In this document: positions 29,495 to 39,498 of the stretch, in pieces
Layout of the letters: each line of letters begins with the position of its first letter
Numbering within the stretch: position 1 is the first letter of the stretch
Source of the DNA: Enterovibrio norvegicus DSM 15893
Lineage (GTDB): Bacteria; Pseudomonadota; Gammaproteobacteria; Enterobacterales; Vibrionaceae
DNA: 64,000 nucleotides
NCBI RefSeq assembly: GCF_900115495.1
Contig: NZ_FOWR01000012.1
Coordinates: 79,227 to 143,226, forward strand
Reading direction: 5' to 3'
Made by a program: the position numbers and the translations under genes
Notes under the pieces: generated by a model
The model's input: the letters and a program-made list of their open reading frames with translations, nothing else
Databases searched by the model: none
Told to the model about the DNA's origin: nothing

Positions 29495-29532
29495 ATGCAG
29501 TTGCATTTTACATTGCTGATCGGCAACTGCAT
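29495..29532. promoter_or_regulatory. Perfect inverted repeat in kdkA/GT9 divergent promoter
   Basis: ATGCAGTTGC at 29495-29504 and its exact reverse complement GCAACTGCAT at 29523-29532, 18 bases between. It could be an operator for a dimeric regulator or a leader hairpin. No known consensus is recognised. Confidence 0.45.
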
Positions 29533-29565
29533 AATTTCAACCATCAAAACCCTATAAGCATTCTC

Positions 29566-30624
29566 ATGGCCTTATTTTCTGCCCCACCACAGTCTCTCTG
29601 TATTTTGCGCCTTTCTGCGATTGGCGATGTTTGCAATGCCATCGCCGCTGTTCAAGCTATTCGCCAGCAATGGCCAAAAACACAACTGACATGGATAGCA
29701 GGGAAAGCCGAAGCCGCCCTTCTCACACCGTTATTACCCGATGTCACCGTGATTGCTTTTGATAAGAAGCAAGGCTTTAAAGGGATGCAAGCTGTCTGGA
29801 AAGCGTTAAAAGGCCAACGCTTCGATGCGCTACTTCATATGCAAAGCGCAATCAGAGCGAGCATGTTATCTGTCGGGATCAAAGCCAAATACAAACTGGG
29901 GTTTGATAAAGCCCGGGCCAGTGATTTGCAGCAGTGGTTTACCAATGTAAAAGTGCCATCACCAGCGTCTCCGCATGTGCTAGACGGTTTCATGGCCTTC
30001 ACTGAAGCACTAGGCTTAAAGCCTCAAGTACCGACATGGACACTGCCGCTGTCTGAAAGCGACATCGCATGGGCAAAAGGTCAGTTATCCACGAAGCCGG
30101 CCCTCGTGGTTGCCCCTGCCGCGAGCAAAGCCTTTAAAAACTGGACGGCGGAAGGTTACGCAGGTGTGATTGAGCATGCACTCGACAAAGGATTCAATGT
30201 CATCTTAGCGGGCGGCCCTGGCAAAATTGAGGTGGAACTCGGCCAAGCCATAGAAAATCGCCTTACCCGCCCTGTCACCAATTTGATTGGTAAAACAACA
30301 CTTCTACAGCTGCTGGCACTTGAGCAGGAAGCAGATTTAGTCTTGGCACCCGATAGTGGCCCGGCGCACCTTGCCAATGCAGTGAACACACCCGTTATTG
30401 GTTTATACGCGCACCACAATCCGGCGCGAACAGGGCCTTACAACTGGCGACACTATGTCGTGAGCGTATATGCAGAGGCGATTGAAGCCGAAACAGGCAA
30501 ATCAGCGAATGAAGTGTCTTGGCGAACACGCGTGAAAGACGATACCGCTATGCAAAGAATAACCATTGATGAGGTGATCTCGCGTTTTGATGAAGTCATC
30601 CAAAAAGAGGAAATCGGCTCATGA
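29566..30624 (+). CDS. GT9 family heptosyltransferase (heptosyltransferase I-like)
   Basis: The frame is open from 29452, but the upstream 38 codons overlay the divergent promoter. The ATG at 29566 gives 352 residues beginning just before the GT9 signature LCILRLSAIGDVCNAIAAVQ. The nucleotide-sugar site has VVAPAASKAFKNWTAEGYAG and APDSGPAHLANAVNTPVIGLY. In related clusters the gene at this place (between kdkA and the WaaE-like gene) is annotated heptosyltransferase I. It overlaps the following gene by four bases. Confidence 0.83.
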   Translation: MALFSAPPQSLCILRLSAIGDVCNAIAAVQAIRQQWPKTQLTWIAGKAEAALLTPLLPDVTVIAFDKKQGFKGMQAVWKALKGQRFDALLHMQSAIRASMLSVGIKAKYKLGFDKARASDLQQWFTNVKVPSPASPHVLDGFMAFTEALGLKPQVPTWTLPLSESDIAWAKGQLSTKPALVVAPAASKAFKNWTAEGYAGVIEHALDKGFNVILAGGPGKIEVELGQAIENRLTRPVTNLIGKTTLLQLLALEQEADLVLAPDSGPAHLANAVNTPVIGLYAHHNPARTGPYNWRHYVVSVYAEAIEAETGKSANEVSWRTRVKDDTAMQRITIDEVISRFDEVIQKEEIGS

Positions 30625-31403
30625 GCCAGAATCAAACTCGCGCCTCGATCAGCGCAATCATCATCACCAAAAACGAAGAACAGATCCTGCCAGAGTGTTT
30701 AGCATCACTGGATTGGGTCGATGAAATCATCGTGGTGGATTCTGGCAGCACAGACAATACCGTCGCCATCGCCAAGCAAGCGGGTGCGAAAGTCTTCGTG
30801 AATGCTGAATGGCCGGGCTTTGGCAAACAAAAACAATTGGCGCAAAGCCATGCAACCAACGATTGGGTGCTTGCGATTGATGCAGATGAAGTCATCACGG
30901 ATGCATTGAAAACCAGCATTCTAGCGGTATTAGAAAACCCGCCAGAGAAAACCCTGTTTGTGCTCCGTCGCACCACATGGGTATTTGGCCGCTTTCTTAA
31001 GCACTCTGGCTGGTACGATAAAATCGTTCGCTTCTACCCTCGTGAATTCGCCGGCTACAACGATGCCTTGGTTCACGAGAAAATCATTGAGCCAGAAGGC
31101 TGTCAGAAGCAAACCTTGAGCGGCGACATGCTGCACTACTCATACCGCGACTTGCACCAGTACCTTGTGAAATCCGCATTCTATGCAAAATCATGGGCAG
31201 ATGGTCGTCAGGCGCGAGGGAAGAAAAGCAGCATCGGGCAAGGTGTCACTCACGCGATTGGCTGCTTTTTGAAGATGTATCTATTAAAGCGTGGTTTTCT
31301 CGATGGTAAACAAGGCTTCTTGATTGCCGTGCTCTCAGCGCACTCAACGTTCGTGAAATACGCCGACCTTTGGATCAGAGAAAACGACAGCCGCGCCCCA
31401 TAA
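30621..31403 (+). CDS. waaE: LPS core glycosyltransferase, WaaE/KdtX family (GT2)
   Basis: 260 residues. The GT2 fold has SAIIITKNEEQILPECLASL, VVDSGSTDNTV and the metal motif in VLAIDADEV (Asp87/Asp89). WaaE/KdtX proteins add a beta-1,4-linked glucose to heptose I of the inner core. WYDKIVRFYPREFAGYNDALVHE-type blocks and the basic C-terminal region are typical. It overlaps the GT9 gene by four bases and sits before coaD, the usual place of kdtX. The precise linkage in this organism is inferred. Confidence 0.87.
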   Translation: MSQNQTRASISAIIITKNEEQILPECLASLDWVDEIIVVDSGSTDNTVAIAKQAGAKVFVNAEWPGFGKQKQLAQSHATNDWVLAIDADEVITDALKTSILAVLENPPEKTLFVLRRTTWVFGRFLKHSGWYDKIVRFYPREFAGYNDALVHEKIIEPEGCQKQTLSGDMLHYSYRDLHQYLVKSAFYAKSWADGRQARGKKSSIGQGVTHAIGCFLKMYLLKRGFLDGKQGFLIAVLSAHSTFVKYADLWIRENDSRAP

Positions 31404-31406
31404 GCC

Positions 31407-32444
31407 TCAAAGTACGCGCTGAAGAAACGCTAGCGAGTCTGGCAAAATAGTATCAACGTCGATTTTCGACATGTCTGCTGCCACATCTTTGTCTTTGTCT
31501 GCTGGCGGTGCAAAGGCAAGGTGGCGGCCTTCACTGTTGATGGGTTGCCATCTCAACGGCGTCGCGCTGCGCTTTGCGGGGAAAAAGCCGATCGTCGGCA
31601 CATCCACCGTTGCCGCGATATGCAACGGCCCGGTTGAGCCCGCAATGAAGGCACTTGCGCAGGCAATTGAACGCGTAAAGTCTTGCAGGCCATCGTTCTT
31701 ATCGTAAATCACCGACTGCACATCACCTTGTGCCAACAACGCTTTCAGCTCTGTCGCTTTTTCTTCTTCACCCGGCCCTGCTGTTAATACCACATCCATA
31801 TCAACATGTTGAACGATACCCGATACCAGCGCCGTGTATTGCTCAAGTGATAAGTTGTTCGCCGAGCCGCCGCTGCCAGCATGAACAAATAGCCAAGGTT
31901 TCTCTGAGTCAAGCGACAGTGAGGTCGTCAGCTTTTGGCGCTGAGCTTGAAGCGTATCAGCGTTAAACGCTAAATAAGGCGCAACGGGTTCAACGGCCTT
32001 GATGCCTTGTTTCGCCAAGAAAGCACGCACCAAATCAAGGTTATATTCAAACTCTGGTTTGGCAGATTGAGAGCGACGCTGCTTGATGCGGTGGTTATAA
32101 AGAAGCTGAGAGATTTTCGTTGCAGGCGCTAAACGGAACGGGACGCCCGCTTTCCAGACTAAACCTGCATTGTAGCTGTCTGAAAACAAGCAAATTGACG
32201 CGTCAAACTGTTGTGCCTTGATGTCAGCAATCAATGCTTTCTTGCTCAACTTATCCGCATTTTTCCCACAATCTACTAACACCTTATCAATCGATGGACA
32301 CAACGCCGCAAGTGCTTTGGTGTATGGCGGCACCAACGCTGTGATTTCAGTATTGGGCTGAGATTGCTTCAACATGGCAAAAGCAGGCCACGCCAACATG
32401 AAATCACCGATTTTATCGTTGCGAATGACAAGGATTTTTTTCAT
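31407..32444 (-). CDS. GT9 family glycosyltransferase (heptosyltransferase-like)
   Basis: 345 residues from the ATG at 32444, which has AGGA upstream; the frame itself extends 12 codons further. It starts with KKILVIRNDKIGDFMLAWPAF, the GT9 nucleotide. Its sugar site holds VHAGSGGSANNLSLEQY and AGSTGPLHIAATVDVPTIGFF. It is convergent with the WaaE-like gene (3 bases between stops) and divergent from coaD. It makes the fourth GT9 gene of the locus. Donor and acceptor are not known; an inner-core heptose is the likely class. Confidence 0.85.
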   Translation of the reverse strand: MKKILVIRNDKIGDFMLAWPAFAMLKQSQPNTEITALVPPYTKALAALCPSIDKVLVDCGKNADKLSKKALIADIKAQQFDASICLFSDSYNAGLVWKAGVPFRLAPATKISQLLYNHRIKQRRSQSAKPEFEYNLDLVRAFLAKQGIKAVEPVAPYLAFNADTLQAQRQKLTTSLSLDSEKPWLFVHAGSGGSANNLSLEQYTALVSGIVQHVDMDVVLTAGPGEEEKATELKALLAQGDVQSVIYDKNDGLQDFTRSIACASAFIAGSTGPLHIAATVDVPTIGFFPAKRSATPLRWQPINSEGRHLAFAPPADKDKDVAADMSKIDVDTILPDSLAFLQRVL

Positions 32445-32620
32445 TTTGTGTCCTAGTTTACGGTTCTTAGTCCCGATCATACCGAATAGTGCTGATTAAG
32501 CCATAGCGAGGTAGTAGGCTAGAGGTCTGAACCTTATTTTCGATGCGCTGCGTATTATGTTCACCAAAAAATAATGATATTTTGGTAGCATGTCGCCAGT
32601 TTAAAAGATGGCAGGAATAA

Positions 32621-33124
<504 letters not shown>

Positions 33125-33142
33125 GCTAACGTTAACGAGCAC

Positions 33143-33172
33143 AAAAAAGCCCACTCTCGCAGCGGGCTTTTT
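33143..33172. terminator. Bidirectional terminator between coaD and mutM
   Basis: AAAAAAGCCC and GGGCTTTTTT arms around a GC-rich loop. Confidence 0.85.
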
Positions 33173-33198
33173 TATACGTATGACTCGGCACTGTCTGA

Positions 33199-34011
33199 TC
33201 AAATCTGACAATCAGGGCAAAATACCGTGTTTCGCTGCCCTATCTTCACACTTTCAAGTTCAGTCCCGCATGCAGGACAAGGCTTTCCCTGATTGCCGTA
33301 AACTTGAAGCTCTTGCGCAAAATAGCCAGGCTTACCGTCCGCCTGCTTAAAATCTTTTAGCGTTGTGCCGCCTTGCTCAATCGCCGTTGCCAGCACTGAT
33401 TTAATGTCAGCGACGAAGCGATGAGCGTCCTCTAGGCTCAACTGGCCCGCTTGGCGCTTAGGATGAATGCGGGACATAAACAATGATTCATTGGCATAAA
33501 TGTTACCTACACCAACCACCACCGCGTTATCCATAATGAATTGCTTGATAGGTGTACGCTTATTTCGGCTTCGCTCAAACAAATATTCAGCCGTAAAATC
33601 ATCCGTTAGTGGTTCAGGCCCTAGCTTTCCCAACACAGGATGGTCCAAACCATCATTGGGTTGCCATAACCACGCACCAAAGCGACGTGGATCGTTATAG
33701 CGGATCATCTCGCCCGAACTTAAATGCAGATCAACATGATCGTGCTTAGCGGGAGGCGATCCTTCAGGAATCACACGTAAACTGCCAGACATCCCGAGAT
33801 GAACCAAAGCATATCCTACGTCTGTTTCAAGGATCAGATATTTTGCACGACGCTTCACCCCTCGAATCACCTGACCTTCCATGTCATGCAATTCTTCTGG
33901 CACTAGCCAGCGTAATTTGGGCTGTCGCACCTCGATTTTGGTAACGGTTTGACCTTTCGCATGGGGTTTAATGCCCATACGACTCACTTCGACTTCAGGT
34001 AATTCTGGCAT
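33199..34011 (-). CDS. mutM: Formamidopyrimidine-DNA glycosylase
   Basis: Removes 8-oxoguanine and formamidopyrimidines and cuts the abasic site. It has 270 residues. The N-terminal catalytic Pro2-Glu3 is in [11 protein letters not shown]. The helix-two-turn-helix has [11 protein letters not shown], and the C-terminal zinc finger has CPACGTELE and TVFCPDC (four cysteines). It follows the upstream hypothetical gene by 11 bases, likely in one unit with it. Confidence 0.98.
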   Translation of the reverse strand: MPELPEVEVSRMGIKPHAKGQTVTKIEVRQPKLRWLVPEELHDMEGQVIRGVKRRAKYLILETDVGYALVHLGMSGSLRVIPEGSPPAKHDHVDLHLSSGEMIRYNDPRRFGAWLWQPNDGLDHPVLGKLGPEPLTDDFTAEYLFERSRNKRTPIKQFIMDNAVVVGVGNIYANESLFMSRIHPKRQAGQLSLEDAHRFVADIKSVLATAIEQGGTTLKDFKQADGKPGYFAQELQVYGNQGKPCPACGTELESVKIGQRNTVFCPDCQI

Positions 34012-34022
34012 GATCCATTGAA

Positions 34023-34547
34023 CTAGTTGGAAAGTGGGAACAAGTAGTTTGGCTCAACCGACACCGCAAGCCAACGCTTTTCCCAGTTTTGGATGAGCCA
34101 AAACTGAGGCAATTCATAATATGTCAGGCGATAAGGTTCGAATTCATTGCCTAAATCAACCACCAAGGTAGACGGGGAGTGAAGACCAGGTTTGAGTTGT
34201 TCAAACATATCACCGCTGATTTCAGTGCCGGAGAGGTTAAGCCAGCGATTCGCTAACTCTGTGGCTGACACATCCAAAGGACGATCTGTTTGCCACGGCA
34301 AGCCTTGAGTAAGTGTGAATTGAGGGAATTGGAGCGCTTTAATGGCAGCACTTTCTGGTACTAACGCAATCACACCATCAGGCAGCACTTGAGCCACCTC
34401 TTGTGATGCGCTGTTTTCAGCGAGTTTTGCGCGGATGTAGTCCGGCAGATGCATCATGGCGATAAACACCAAGGTGCCAATAATGAGGATGTTATTAAAG
34501 GTACGGCGGGAGATTCTTCCCATTTGATTCGTCCACGCTAATGCCAT
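34023..34547 (-). CDS. Conserved hypothetical membrane-anchored protein
   Basis: 174 residues; I do not recognise the family. One membrane helix is at about 17-36 ([20 protein letters not shown]) with a basic N-terminus (GRISRRT), so the bulk of the protein should be periplasmic. The C-terminal part is predicted globular with PFW/W-rich ends ([25 protein letters not shown]). It sits directly upstream of mutM in the same direction. It starts at ATG 34547 or at 34523 (MGRISRR). Codon use resembles its neighbours, so it is likely native. Confidence 0.75.
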   Translation of the reverse strand: MALAWTNQMGRISRRTFNNILIIGTLVFIAMMHLPDYIRAKLAENSASQEVAQVLPDGVIALVPESAAIKALQFPQFTLTQGLPWQTDRPLDVSATELANRWLNLSGTEISGDMFEQLKPGLHSPSTLVVDLGNEFEPYRLTYYELPQFWLIQNWEKRWLAVSVEPNYLFPLSN

Positions 34548-34595
34548 TACAAGATATTAGCAGTGTATATCTGGAACTTGCTGATTTACAGATAT

Positions 34596-34624
34596 AAAAA
34601 AACCCAGCCTAAGCCGGGTTTTTA
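34596..34624 (-). terminator. Terminator of rpmB-rpmG
   Basis: Hairpin AACCC/GGGTT with a GC inner stem. Read leftward it is followed by seven T. It separates rpmG from the hypothetical gene and mutM. Confidence 0.8.
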
Positions 34625-34641
34625 TCGAAGTCGAAAACCAA

Positions 34642-34809
34642 TTACTTGATTTTAGCTTCTTTGTACATAACGTGTTGGCGAACAACTGGATCAAATTTCT
34701 TGATCTCAAATTTGCCTGGCATGTTACGTTTGTTTTTGTCAGTAGTGTAGAAGTGGCCTGTACCAGCAGATGATACTAGACGGATCTTCTCACGAATGCC
34801 TTTAGCCAT
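34642..34809 (-). CDS. rpmG: 50S ribosomal protein L33
   Basis: 55 residues: begins [20 protein letters not shown] and ends [16 protein letters not shown], the L33 sequence. The variant lacks the zinc-binding CxxC pairs. It starts 13 bases after the rpmB stop with a purine-rich site (GAGG). Confidence 0.97.
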   Translation of the reverse strand: MAKGIREKIRLVSSAGTGHFYTTDKNKRNMPGKFEIKKFDPVVRQHVMYKEAKIK

Positions 34810-34822
34810 TCTTTAAATCCTC

Positions 34823-35059
34823 TTAAACGTTCTCACCACGGGCGCGGATGTCTGTAAGAACAGCATCAATGCCTTTCTTGTCGATGATGCGCATACCTTT
34901 AGGGGTAAGACGCAGTTTAACGAAGCGGTTTTCGCTTTCTACCCAGAAACGATGAGTTTGCAGGTTCGGCAGAAAACGACGCTTGGTGGCGTTACGTGCG
35001 TGAGAACGGTTGTTACCCGTTACAGGACGCTTGCCAGTTACTTGGCATACTCGTGACAT
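34823..35059 (-). CDS. rpmB: 50S ribosomal protein L28
   Basis: 78 residues from the ATG at 35059 with GGAGAG upstream; the open frame continues to 35104 but has no second site. The sequence [20 protein letters not shown] and [16 protein letters not shown] are L28 hallmarks. It is the first gene of rpmB-rpmG, with a strong promoter at 35158-35186. Confidence 0.98.
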   Translation of the reverse strand: MSRVCQVTGKRPVTGNNRSHARNATKRRFLPNLQTHRFWVESENRFVKLRLTPKGMRIIDKKGIDAVLTDIRARGENV

Positions 35060-35157
35060 GAATGTCTCTCCAAATCGTTTCAGCTCGATATCAACCTTGT
35101 CCACCAGTCCTGCAAAAACAAGGTCTAGCTCTAGGTCAAGGCTATCAAAGGTGGCGC

Positions 35158-35186
35158 ATTATACTAACTGTATTTGCATTGCTCAA
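35158..35186 (-). promoter_or_regulatory. Predicted sigma-70 promoter of rpmB-rpmG
   Basis: On the minus strand TTGAGC, 17 bases, then a consensus TATAAT. It is about 100 bases upstream of rpmB. Confidence 0.75.
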
Positions 35187-35247
35187 GTCCCGAGCAGATC
35201 CTTTTGTCATTTTTTGATCGTTTTTTAACAGCTTTTCCGTGAAAAGC

Positions 35248-35922
35248 TTATATCCAGCCGCGTTCAGCGAAGGAGACAACTTCTCCATCGCCTATCACCA
35301 TGTGATCGAGCAGCCGAATATCAACCAACGACAACGCATCCGCAATCCGCGATGTGATATGACGGTCAGCAGGGCTTGGTTCAGCAATACCAGATGGGTG
35401 ATTATGAGCCAAAATCACTGCGTTTGCATGCACTTCCAACGCCCGTCTTACAACTTCTCTTGGATAAACCCCTGCAGCATTGATGGTTCCTTCAAAAAGA
35501 ATCTCATCTTTTATAGGACGGTTTTGATTATCTAAGTACAAGACAAGAAAGGCTTCTCGCGGTCTATCCCGTAATTTTGCACAGAGATATCTCGCAGTAT
35601 GAGAGGGGCTAGCCAATGCATCTTCACGCGTCATAATTTCATGTAAATGCCGCTTACTCAGCTCTAAAACGGCCTGCAATTGTGCATATTTTGCCGATCC
35701 CAGTCCTTTTCTTTGACTAAATTGCGCTAAATTTGCCTGCATCAAGCCACGCAATGAACCAAAATCATCGAGAAGATACCCAGCAAGCTCGATGGCATTC
35801 ATGCCAGACACCCCAGTACGTAGAAATATAGCGAGCAGCTCTGCATCTGATAATGATTCGGGGCCTTTTGCCAATAATTTCTCGCGAGGCCGACTTTCTT
35901 CAGGTAAACATTTTAGCGACAA
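35248..35922 (-). CDS. radC: RadC-family JAB domain protein
   Basis: 224 residues when started at a TTG (35922) with AAGGA eight bases upstream, giving the standard beginning [19 protein letters not shown]; the frame is open up to 36006 but that part is not conserved in the family. A helix-hairpin-helix region ([14 protein letters not shown]) is followed by a JAMM metalloprotease-like motif [16 protein letters not shown]. The biological role of RadC is unsettled; the older link to recombination repair is doubtful. It is divergent from coaBC. Confidence 0.93.
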   Translation of the reverse strand: MSLKCLPEESRPREKLLAKGPESLSDAELLAIFLRTGVSGMNAIELAGYLLDDFGSLRGLMQANLAQFSQRKGLGSAKYAQLQAVLELSKRHLHEIMTREDALASPSHTARYLCAKLRDRPREAFLVLYLDNQNRPIKDEILFEGTINAAGVYPREVVRRALEVHANAVILAHNHPSGIAEPSPADRHITSRIADALSLVDIRLLDHMVIGDGEVVSFAERGWI

Positions 35923-36097
35923 AAGAACATTCCTTGCAGGCAAAACCGCCAGAATCGACACTCTTTTATTGTTCATCAAGCCCAGTACAACAAGAATGCG
36001 AACCACCTAGTCAAGCCTGTCACTGAGCGGCTTCGTGATTACATTTCCATTAGGAATACCTCCCCTTTCACAATCATCAGCGCCCAACAGGTGATTA

Positions 36098-37375
36098 ATG
36101 CCCATTTATGATATCTTTCAAACCATTCACCCATTGGCTTACTTGGTTATGGCTCAAAAAATCACGCAATCTTTATCTGGAAAGCGCATTGTCTTGGGAA
36201 TTGGCGGCGGGATTGCTGCTTATAAATGTGCAGATCTCACTCGTCGACTGATTGAACGCGGTGCGGATGTGCGCGTTGTCATGACAAATGCAGCAAAAGA
36301 ATTCATCACCCCGTTAACGATGCAAGCCGTCTCAGGACACCCTGTTTCGGACAGTTTGCTCGACCCTGCTGCAGAAGCGTCAATGGGTCACATCGAAATC
36401 GCTAAATGGGCAGACTTGATACTGCTCGCCCCTGCAACCGCAGATTTAATTGCACGTTTAGCGGCTGGCATGGGGAATGACCTGCTTACCACCGTGTGCC
36501 TAGCCACCGATGCACCGGTTGCCATCGCGCCAGCGATGAACCAGCAAATGTACCGCGCCGTTGCTACGCAAGAAAATCTCGCCACACTTACACGACGCAA
36601 CCACCCTATTTGGGGACCGGCGAGCGGCGAGCAAGCGTGCGGTGATATCGGCATGGGAAGAATGCTTGAGCCGCTTCAATTGGTCGCATTGATTGAAGAC
36701 CACTTTGCAGAAGGCGACCTTCTTGGTTCATCATTTTTGATCACAGCAGGCCCAACGCGCGAAGCCATTGACCCGGTTCGCTACCTGTCCAATCACAGTT
36801 CAGGAAAAATGGGATACGCCATTGCGGCGGCGGCGGCGAAGCGCGGTGCAAACGTCACGCTCGTGAGCGGCCCTGTGAACCTTCCAACGCCAGCCAACGT
36901 GACTCGTGTGGATGTGCAAAGTGCAGAAGAGATGTATGCAGCCGTCCAACATCACGCTGGCGAGCACCAAATTTTCATCGCGTGCGCTGCAGTGGCAGAT
37001 TTCAAGCCTGCGAGTGCTGCAAACCAAAAAATGAAGAAGAAAGACGGTCACGACGAGATGACCCTCACGCTTGTAAAGAACCCCGATATTGTTGCTTCGG
37101 TCGCTGCCATGAAAGCAAACCGACCATTCACTGTCGGGTTCGCAGCAGAAACCCAAGATGTAGAGCAATATGCTCGCGGTAAACTTACGAAGAAGAAGCT
37201 AGATCTGATTTGTGCGAACGATGTGTCGCAGCAAGGACAAGGCTTCAACAGCGACCAAAATGCGCTGCATTTATATTGGCCAAATGGCGACAAAGCACTG
37301 CCATTGGCAAACAAATCCGATATCGGCCATCAGTTAGTCAGTGAAATAGTGTCGCTGTTTAACAGTGACAAATAA
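36098..37375 (+). CDS. coaBC: Bifunctional phosphopantothenoylcysteine decarboxylase/synthetase
   Basis: Two steps of coenzyme A synthesis in one 425-residue polypeptide. The CoaC flavoprotein half has [20 protein letters not shown] and [15 protein letters not shown]. The CoaB half begins near residue 205 with [39 protein letters not shown] and VGFAAETQD. Start is uncertain: ATG 36098 has AGGTG at a good distance, while ATG 36149 (MAQKITQSL) matches the family length better but has no clear site. Confidence 0.95.
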   Translation: MPIYDIFQTIHPLAYLVMAQKITQSLSGKRIVLGIGGGIAAYKCADLTRRLIERGADVRVVMTNAAKEFITPLTMQAVSGHPVSDSLLDPAAEASMGHIEIAKWADLILLAPATADLIARLAAGMGNDLLTTVCLATDAPVAIAPAMNQQMYRAVATQENLATLTRRNHPIWGPASGEQACGDIGMGRMLEPLQLVALIEDHFAEGDLLGSSFLITAGPTREAIDPVRYLSNHSSGKMGYAIAAAAAKRGANVTLVSGPVNLPTPANVTRVDVQSAEEMYAAVQHHAGEHQIFIACAAVADFKPASAANQKMKKKDGHDEMTLTLVKNPDIVASVAAMKANRPFTVGFAAETQDVEQYARGKLTKKKLDLICANDVSQQGQGFNSDQNALHLYWPNGDKALPLANKSDIGHQLVSEIVSLFNSDK

Positions 37376-37395
37376 GCAACCAGTGGAACCTTGTT

Positions 37396-37851
37396 ATGAA
37401 AAAAATTGATCTAAAAATTCTCGACCCACGTGTAGGCAAAGAATTCCCACTTCCAGCGTATGCGACAGAAGGTTCAGCAGGTTTGGATTTACGCGCTTGT
37501 CTTGACGAGCCACTGACACTGGAACCTGGCCAAACACAACTGATCCCAACGGGCCTTGCGATTCATATTGCAGACCCATCGATTGCAGCAACCATCTTGC
37601 CGCGTTCAGGCCTCGGTCATAAGCACGGTGTGGTATTAGGTAACCTTGTTGGCTTGATCGATTCAGATTACCAAGGGCAATTAATGGTCTCTTGCTGGAA
37701 TCGTGGGCAAGACACTTTTATTATTGAACCAGGTGAGCGTATTGCACAGATGGTCTTCGTGCCGGTTATCCAAGCTGAATTCAACCTTGTTGAAGATTTT
37801 GATGCTACTGAACGTGGTGCCGGAGGTTTTGGGCACTCAGGTACGAAATAG
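37396..37851 (+). CDS. dut: dUTP diphosphatase
   Basis: Homotrimeric enzyme that hydrolyses dUTP to dUMP. It has 151 residues. The five motifs are visible: [41 protein letters not shown] and the C-terminal [11 protein letters not shown] that closes the site. It lies 20 bases after coaBC, so it belongs to the same operon, and ends in a terminator. Confidence 0.98.
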   Translation: MKKIDLKILDPRVGKEFPLPAYATEGSAGLDLRACLDEPLTLEPGQTQLIPTGLAIHIADPSIAATILPRSGLGHKHGVVLGNLVGLIDSDYQGQLMVSCWNRGQDTFIIEPGERIAQMVFVPVIQAEFNLVEDFDATERGAGGFGHSGTK

Positions 37852-37876
37852 TAGTGTTAACTTGGTGAAAAACCAC

Positions 37877-37905
37877 AAAAACGCCACCGATCTGTGGCGT
37901 TTTTT
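37877..37905 (+). terminator. Terminator of coaBC-dut
   Basis: Stem AAAAACGCCAC/GTGGCGTTTTT with a six-base loop. Confidence 0.88.
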
Positions 37906-38057
37906 ATGCGTCATTCACGCTTTTGTTATTTGTGATAGGCAAGGGCTCGGCGAAGGTGCATTATTCTTTTAATACAGTGTGTACGTCGTTAAGATACCCG
38001 CTCCACAGCCGAGATTTGGGTCAAAGACCCTCATAACAACAAAGGAACCATCTATTC

Positions 38058-38648
38058 ATGGCTGGCCAAAAAAAGCAGAACCGCCGCGAAGAAATTCTTC
38101 AGGCTCTGGCTCAAATGCTGGAGTCCACCCAAGGCAGTCAACGCATAACTACCGCCAAGCTTGCAGCACAGGTTGGTGTGTCAGAAGCGGCACTTTATCG
38201 CCACTTTCCAAGTAAAGCGCGCATGTTCGAGGGATTGATTGAGTTTATTGAAGAATCACTCATCACTCGTATTAACCGCATTTTGAACGAAGAAAAAGAC
38301 ACGCTCACTCGCCTGCGTCTTATTCTTCAACTGCTTTTGGTATTTGGTGAACGCAACCCAGGCCTGACACGCATCATGACAGGTCACGCCTTGATGTTTG
38401 AACAAGACAGATTGCAAGGCCGTATCAACCAGTTGTTCGAAAAGATTGAAAGCCAACTTCGCCAAGTATTAAGAGAGCGCCGCTTACGTGAAGGGAAAGG
38501 CTTCCCTGTTGACGAGTCCATTCTGGCAGCACAACTGCTAGGCCAAGTGGAAGGTAGCTTGAACCGTTTCGTACGTTCAAGTTTCAAATACCCGCCAACG
38601 GCGGATTTTGACCAATACTGGCAACTCCTCAGCGCTCAACTTGACTAA
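38058..38648 (+). CDS. slmA: Nucleoid occlusion factor SlmA
   Basis: TetR-fold DNA-binding protein that blocks FtsZ ring assembly over the nucleoid. It has 196 residues. It begins [20 protein letters not shown], and its helix-turn-helix is [20 protein letters not shown], followed by [16 protein letters not shown]. These are almost diagnostic for SlmA. It is flanked by terminators on both sides and is conserved between dut and pyrE. Confidence 0.97.
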   Translation: MAGQKKQNRREEILQALAQMLESTQGSQRITTAKLAAQVGVSEAALYRHFPSKARMFEGLIEFIEESLITRINRILNEEKDTLTRLRLILQLLLVFGERNPGLTRIMTGHALMFEQDRLQGRINQLFEKIESQLRQVLRERRLREGKGFPVDESILAAQLLGQVEGSLNRFVRSSFKYPPTADFDQYWQLLSAQLD

Positions 38649-38666
38649 TTTGTCGCTAAAAACATT

Positions 38667-38695
38667 AAAAAAGGCTGCATCATGCAGCCTTTTTC
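38667..38695. terminator. Terminator between slmA and pyrE
   Basis: AAAAAAGGCTGCAT/ATGCAGCCTTTTT palindromic hairpin, usable from both sides. Confidence 0.88.
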
Positions 38696-38744
38696 GTTGA
38701 TCCATGTTCAGAAAACAATCACTGCTGACTGTCCGAAATAGACG

Positions 38745-39386
38745 CTAGATACCATATTCTGCACGATATGCTTTTACCGCGTCTAAGTGCTCAGGGTTGC
38801 CACCTTGTTCTTCAAGGTAAGTCACCAAATCACCCAAGCTGACAATCGACACCACTTTGCAGCCAAAGTCGCGCTCAACTTCTTGGATCGCAGACAATTC
38901 GCCTTTACCGCGCTCTTGACGGTCAATCGCCACCAAAACACCCGCCAAATCTGCACCATTTGCCTGAATGATTTCCATGGATTCGCGAATCGCCGTGCCC
39001 GCAGTGATCACATCGTCAACCAACATGACACGTCCTTCCAGCACGCTGCCGACTAAGCTGCCGCCTTCACCGTGCGTTTTTGCCTCTTTACGGTTGAAGC
39101 AATATGGTGTGTCGATGTCATGGTGCTCTGCCAACGCCACCGCGGTGGTGGTGGCAATTGGAATGCCTTTGTACGCAGGGCCAAACAACAGATCGTAGTC
39201 AATCTTCGCATCCACTAACGCTTCTGCGTAGAAACGGCCAAGACGCGCCAAATCCCGACCTGTATTAAATAGGCCAGCATTAAAGAAGTAAGGGCTCTTA
39301 CGGCCAGACTTCAAAGTGAACTCACCGAACTTCAAAACGTGTTTTTCCAATGCGAACTCGATGAATTGACGCTGATAGGCTTTCAT
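38745..39386 (-). CDS. pyrE: Orotate phosphoribosyltransferase
   Basis: Makes orotidine 5'-phosphate from orotate and PRPP. It has 213 residues from the ATG at 39386 with GGAGAAAA upstream (the frame itself is open to 39431). The PRPP motif is [13 protein letters not shown], and the flexible loop has [13 protein letters not shown]. It lies downstream of rph, with a hairpin and T-run between them that fit the pyrimidine-responsive attenuator known from E. coli. Confidence 0.97.
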   Translation of the reverse strand: MKAYQRQFIEFALEKHVLKFGEFTLKSGRKSPYFFNAGLFNTGRDLARLGRFYAEALVDAKIDYDLLFGPAYKGIPIATTTAVALAEHHDIDTPYCFNRKEAKTHGEGGSLVGSVLEGRVMLVDDVITAGTAIRESMEIIQANGADLAGVLVAIDRQERGKGELSAIQEVERDFGCKVVSIVSLGDLVTYLEEQGGNPEHLDAVKAYRAEYGI

Positions 39387-39431
39387 TTTTTCTCCTGTCG
39401 ATCTGAATGGGTGTTTAACCCGTCTTTCCAT

Positions 39432-39449
39432 GAGGCGATCTGTCGCCTC
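39432..39449 (-). promoter_or_regulatory. Second hairpin in pyrE leader
   Basis: Perfect stem GAGGCGA/TCGCCTC with a four-base loop, between the attenuator and pyrE. It may be a pause or mRNA-stability hairpin. Confidence 0.5.
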
Positions 39450-39462
39450 CTCAAATTTTGCT

Positions 39463-39495
39463 TAAAAAAAAGCGGCTCCAGTAGAAGCCGCTCTT
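39463..39495 (-). terminator. rph terminator / pyrE attenuator
   Basis: On the minus strand AGCGGCT...AGCCGCT then eight T. It starts only a few bases after the rph stop, as expected for rph-pyrE attenuation by coupled translation. Confidence 0.85.
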
Positions 39496-39498
39496 TCA

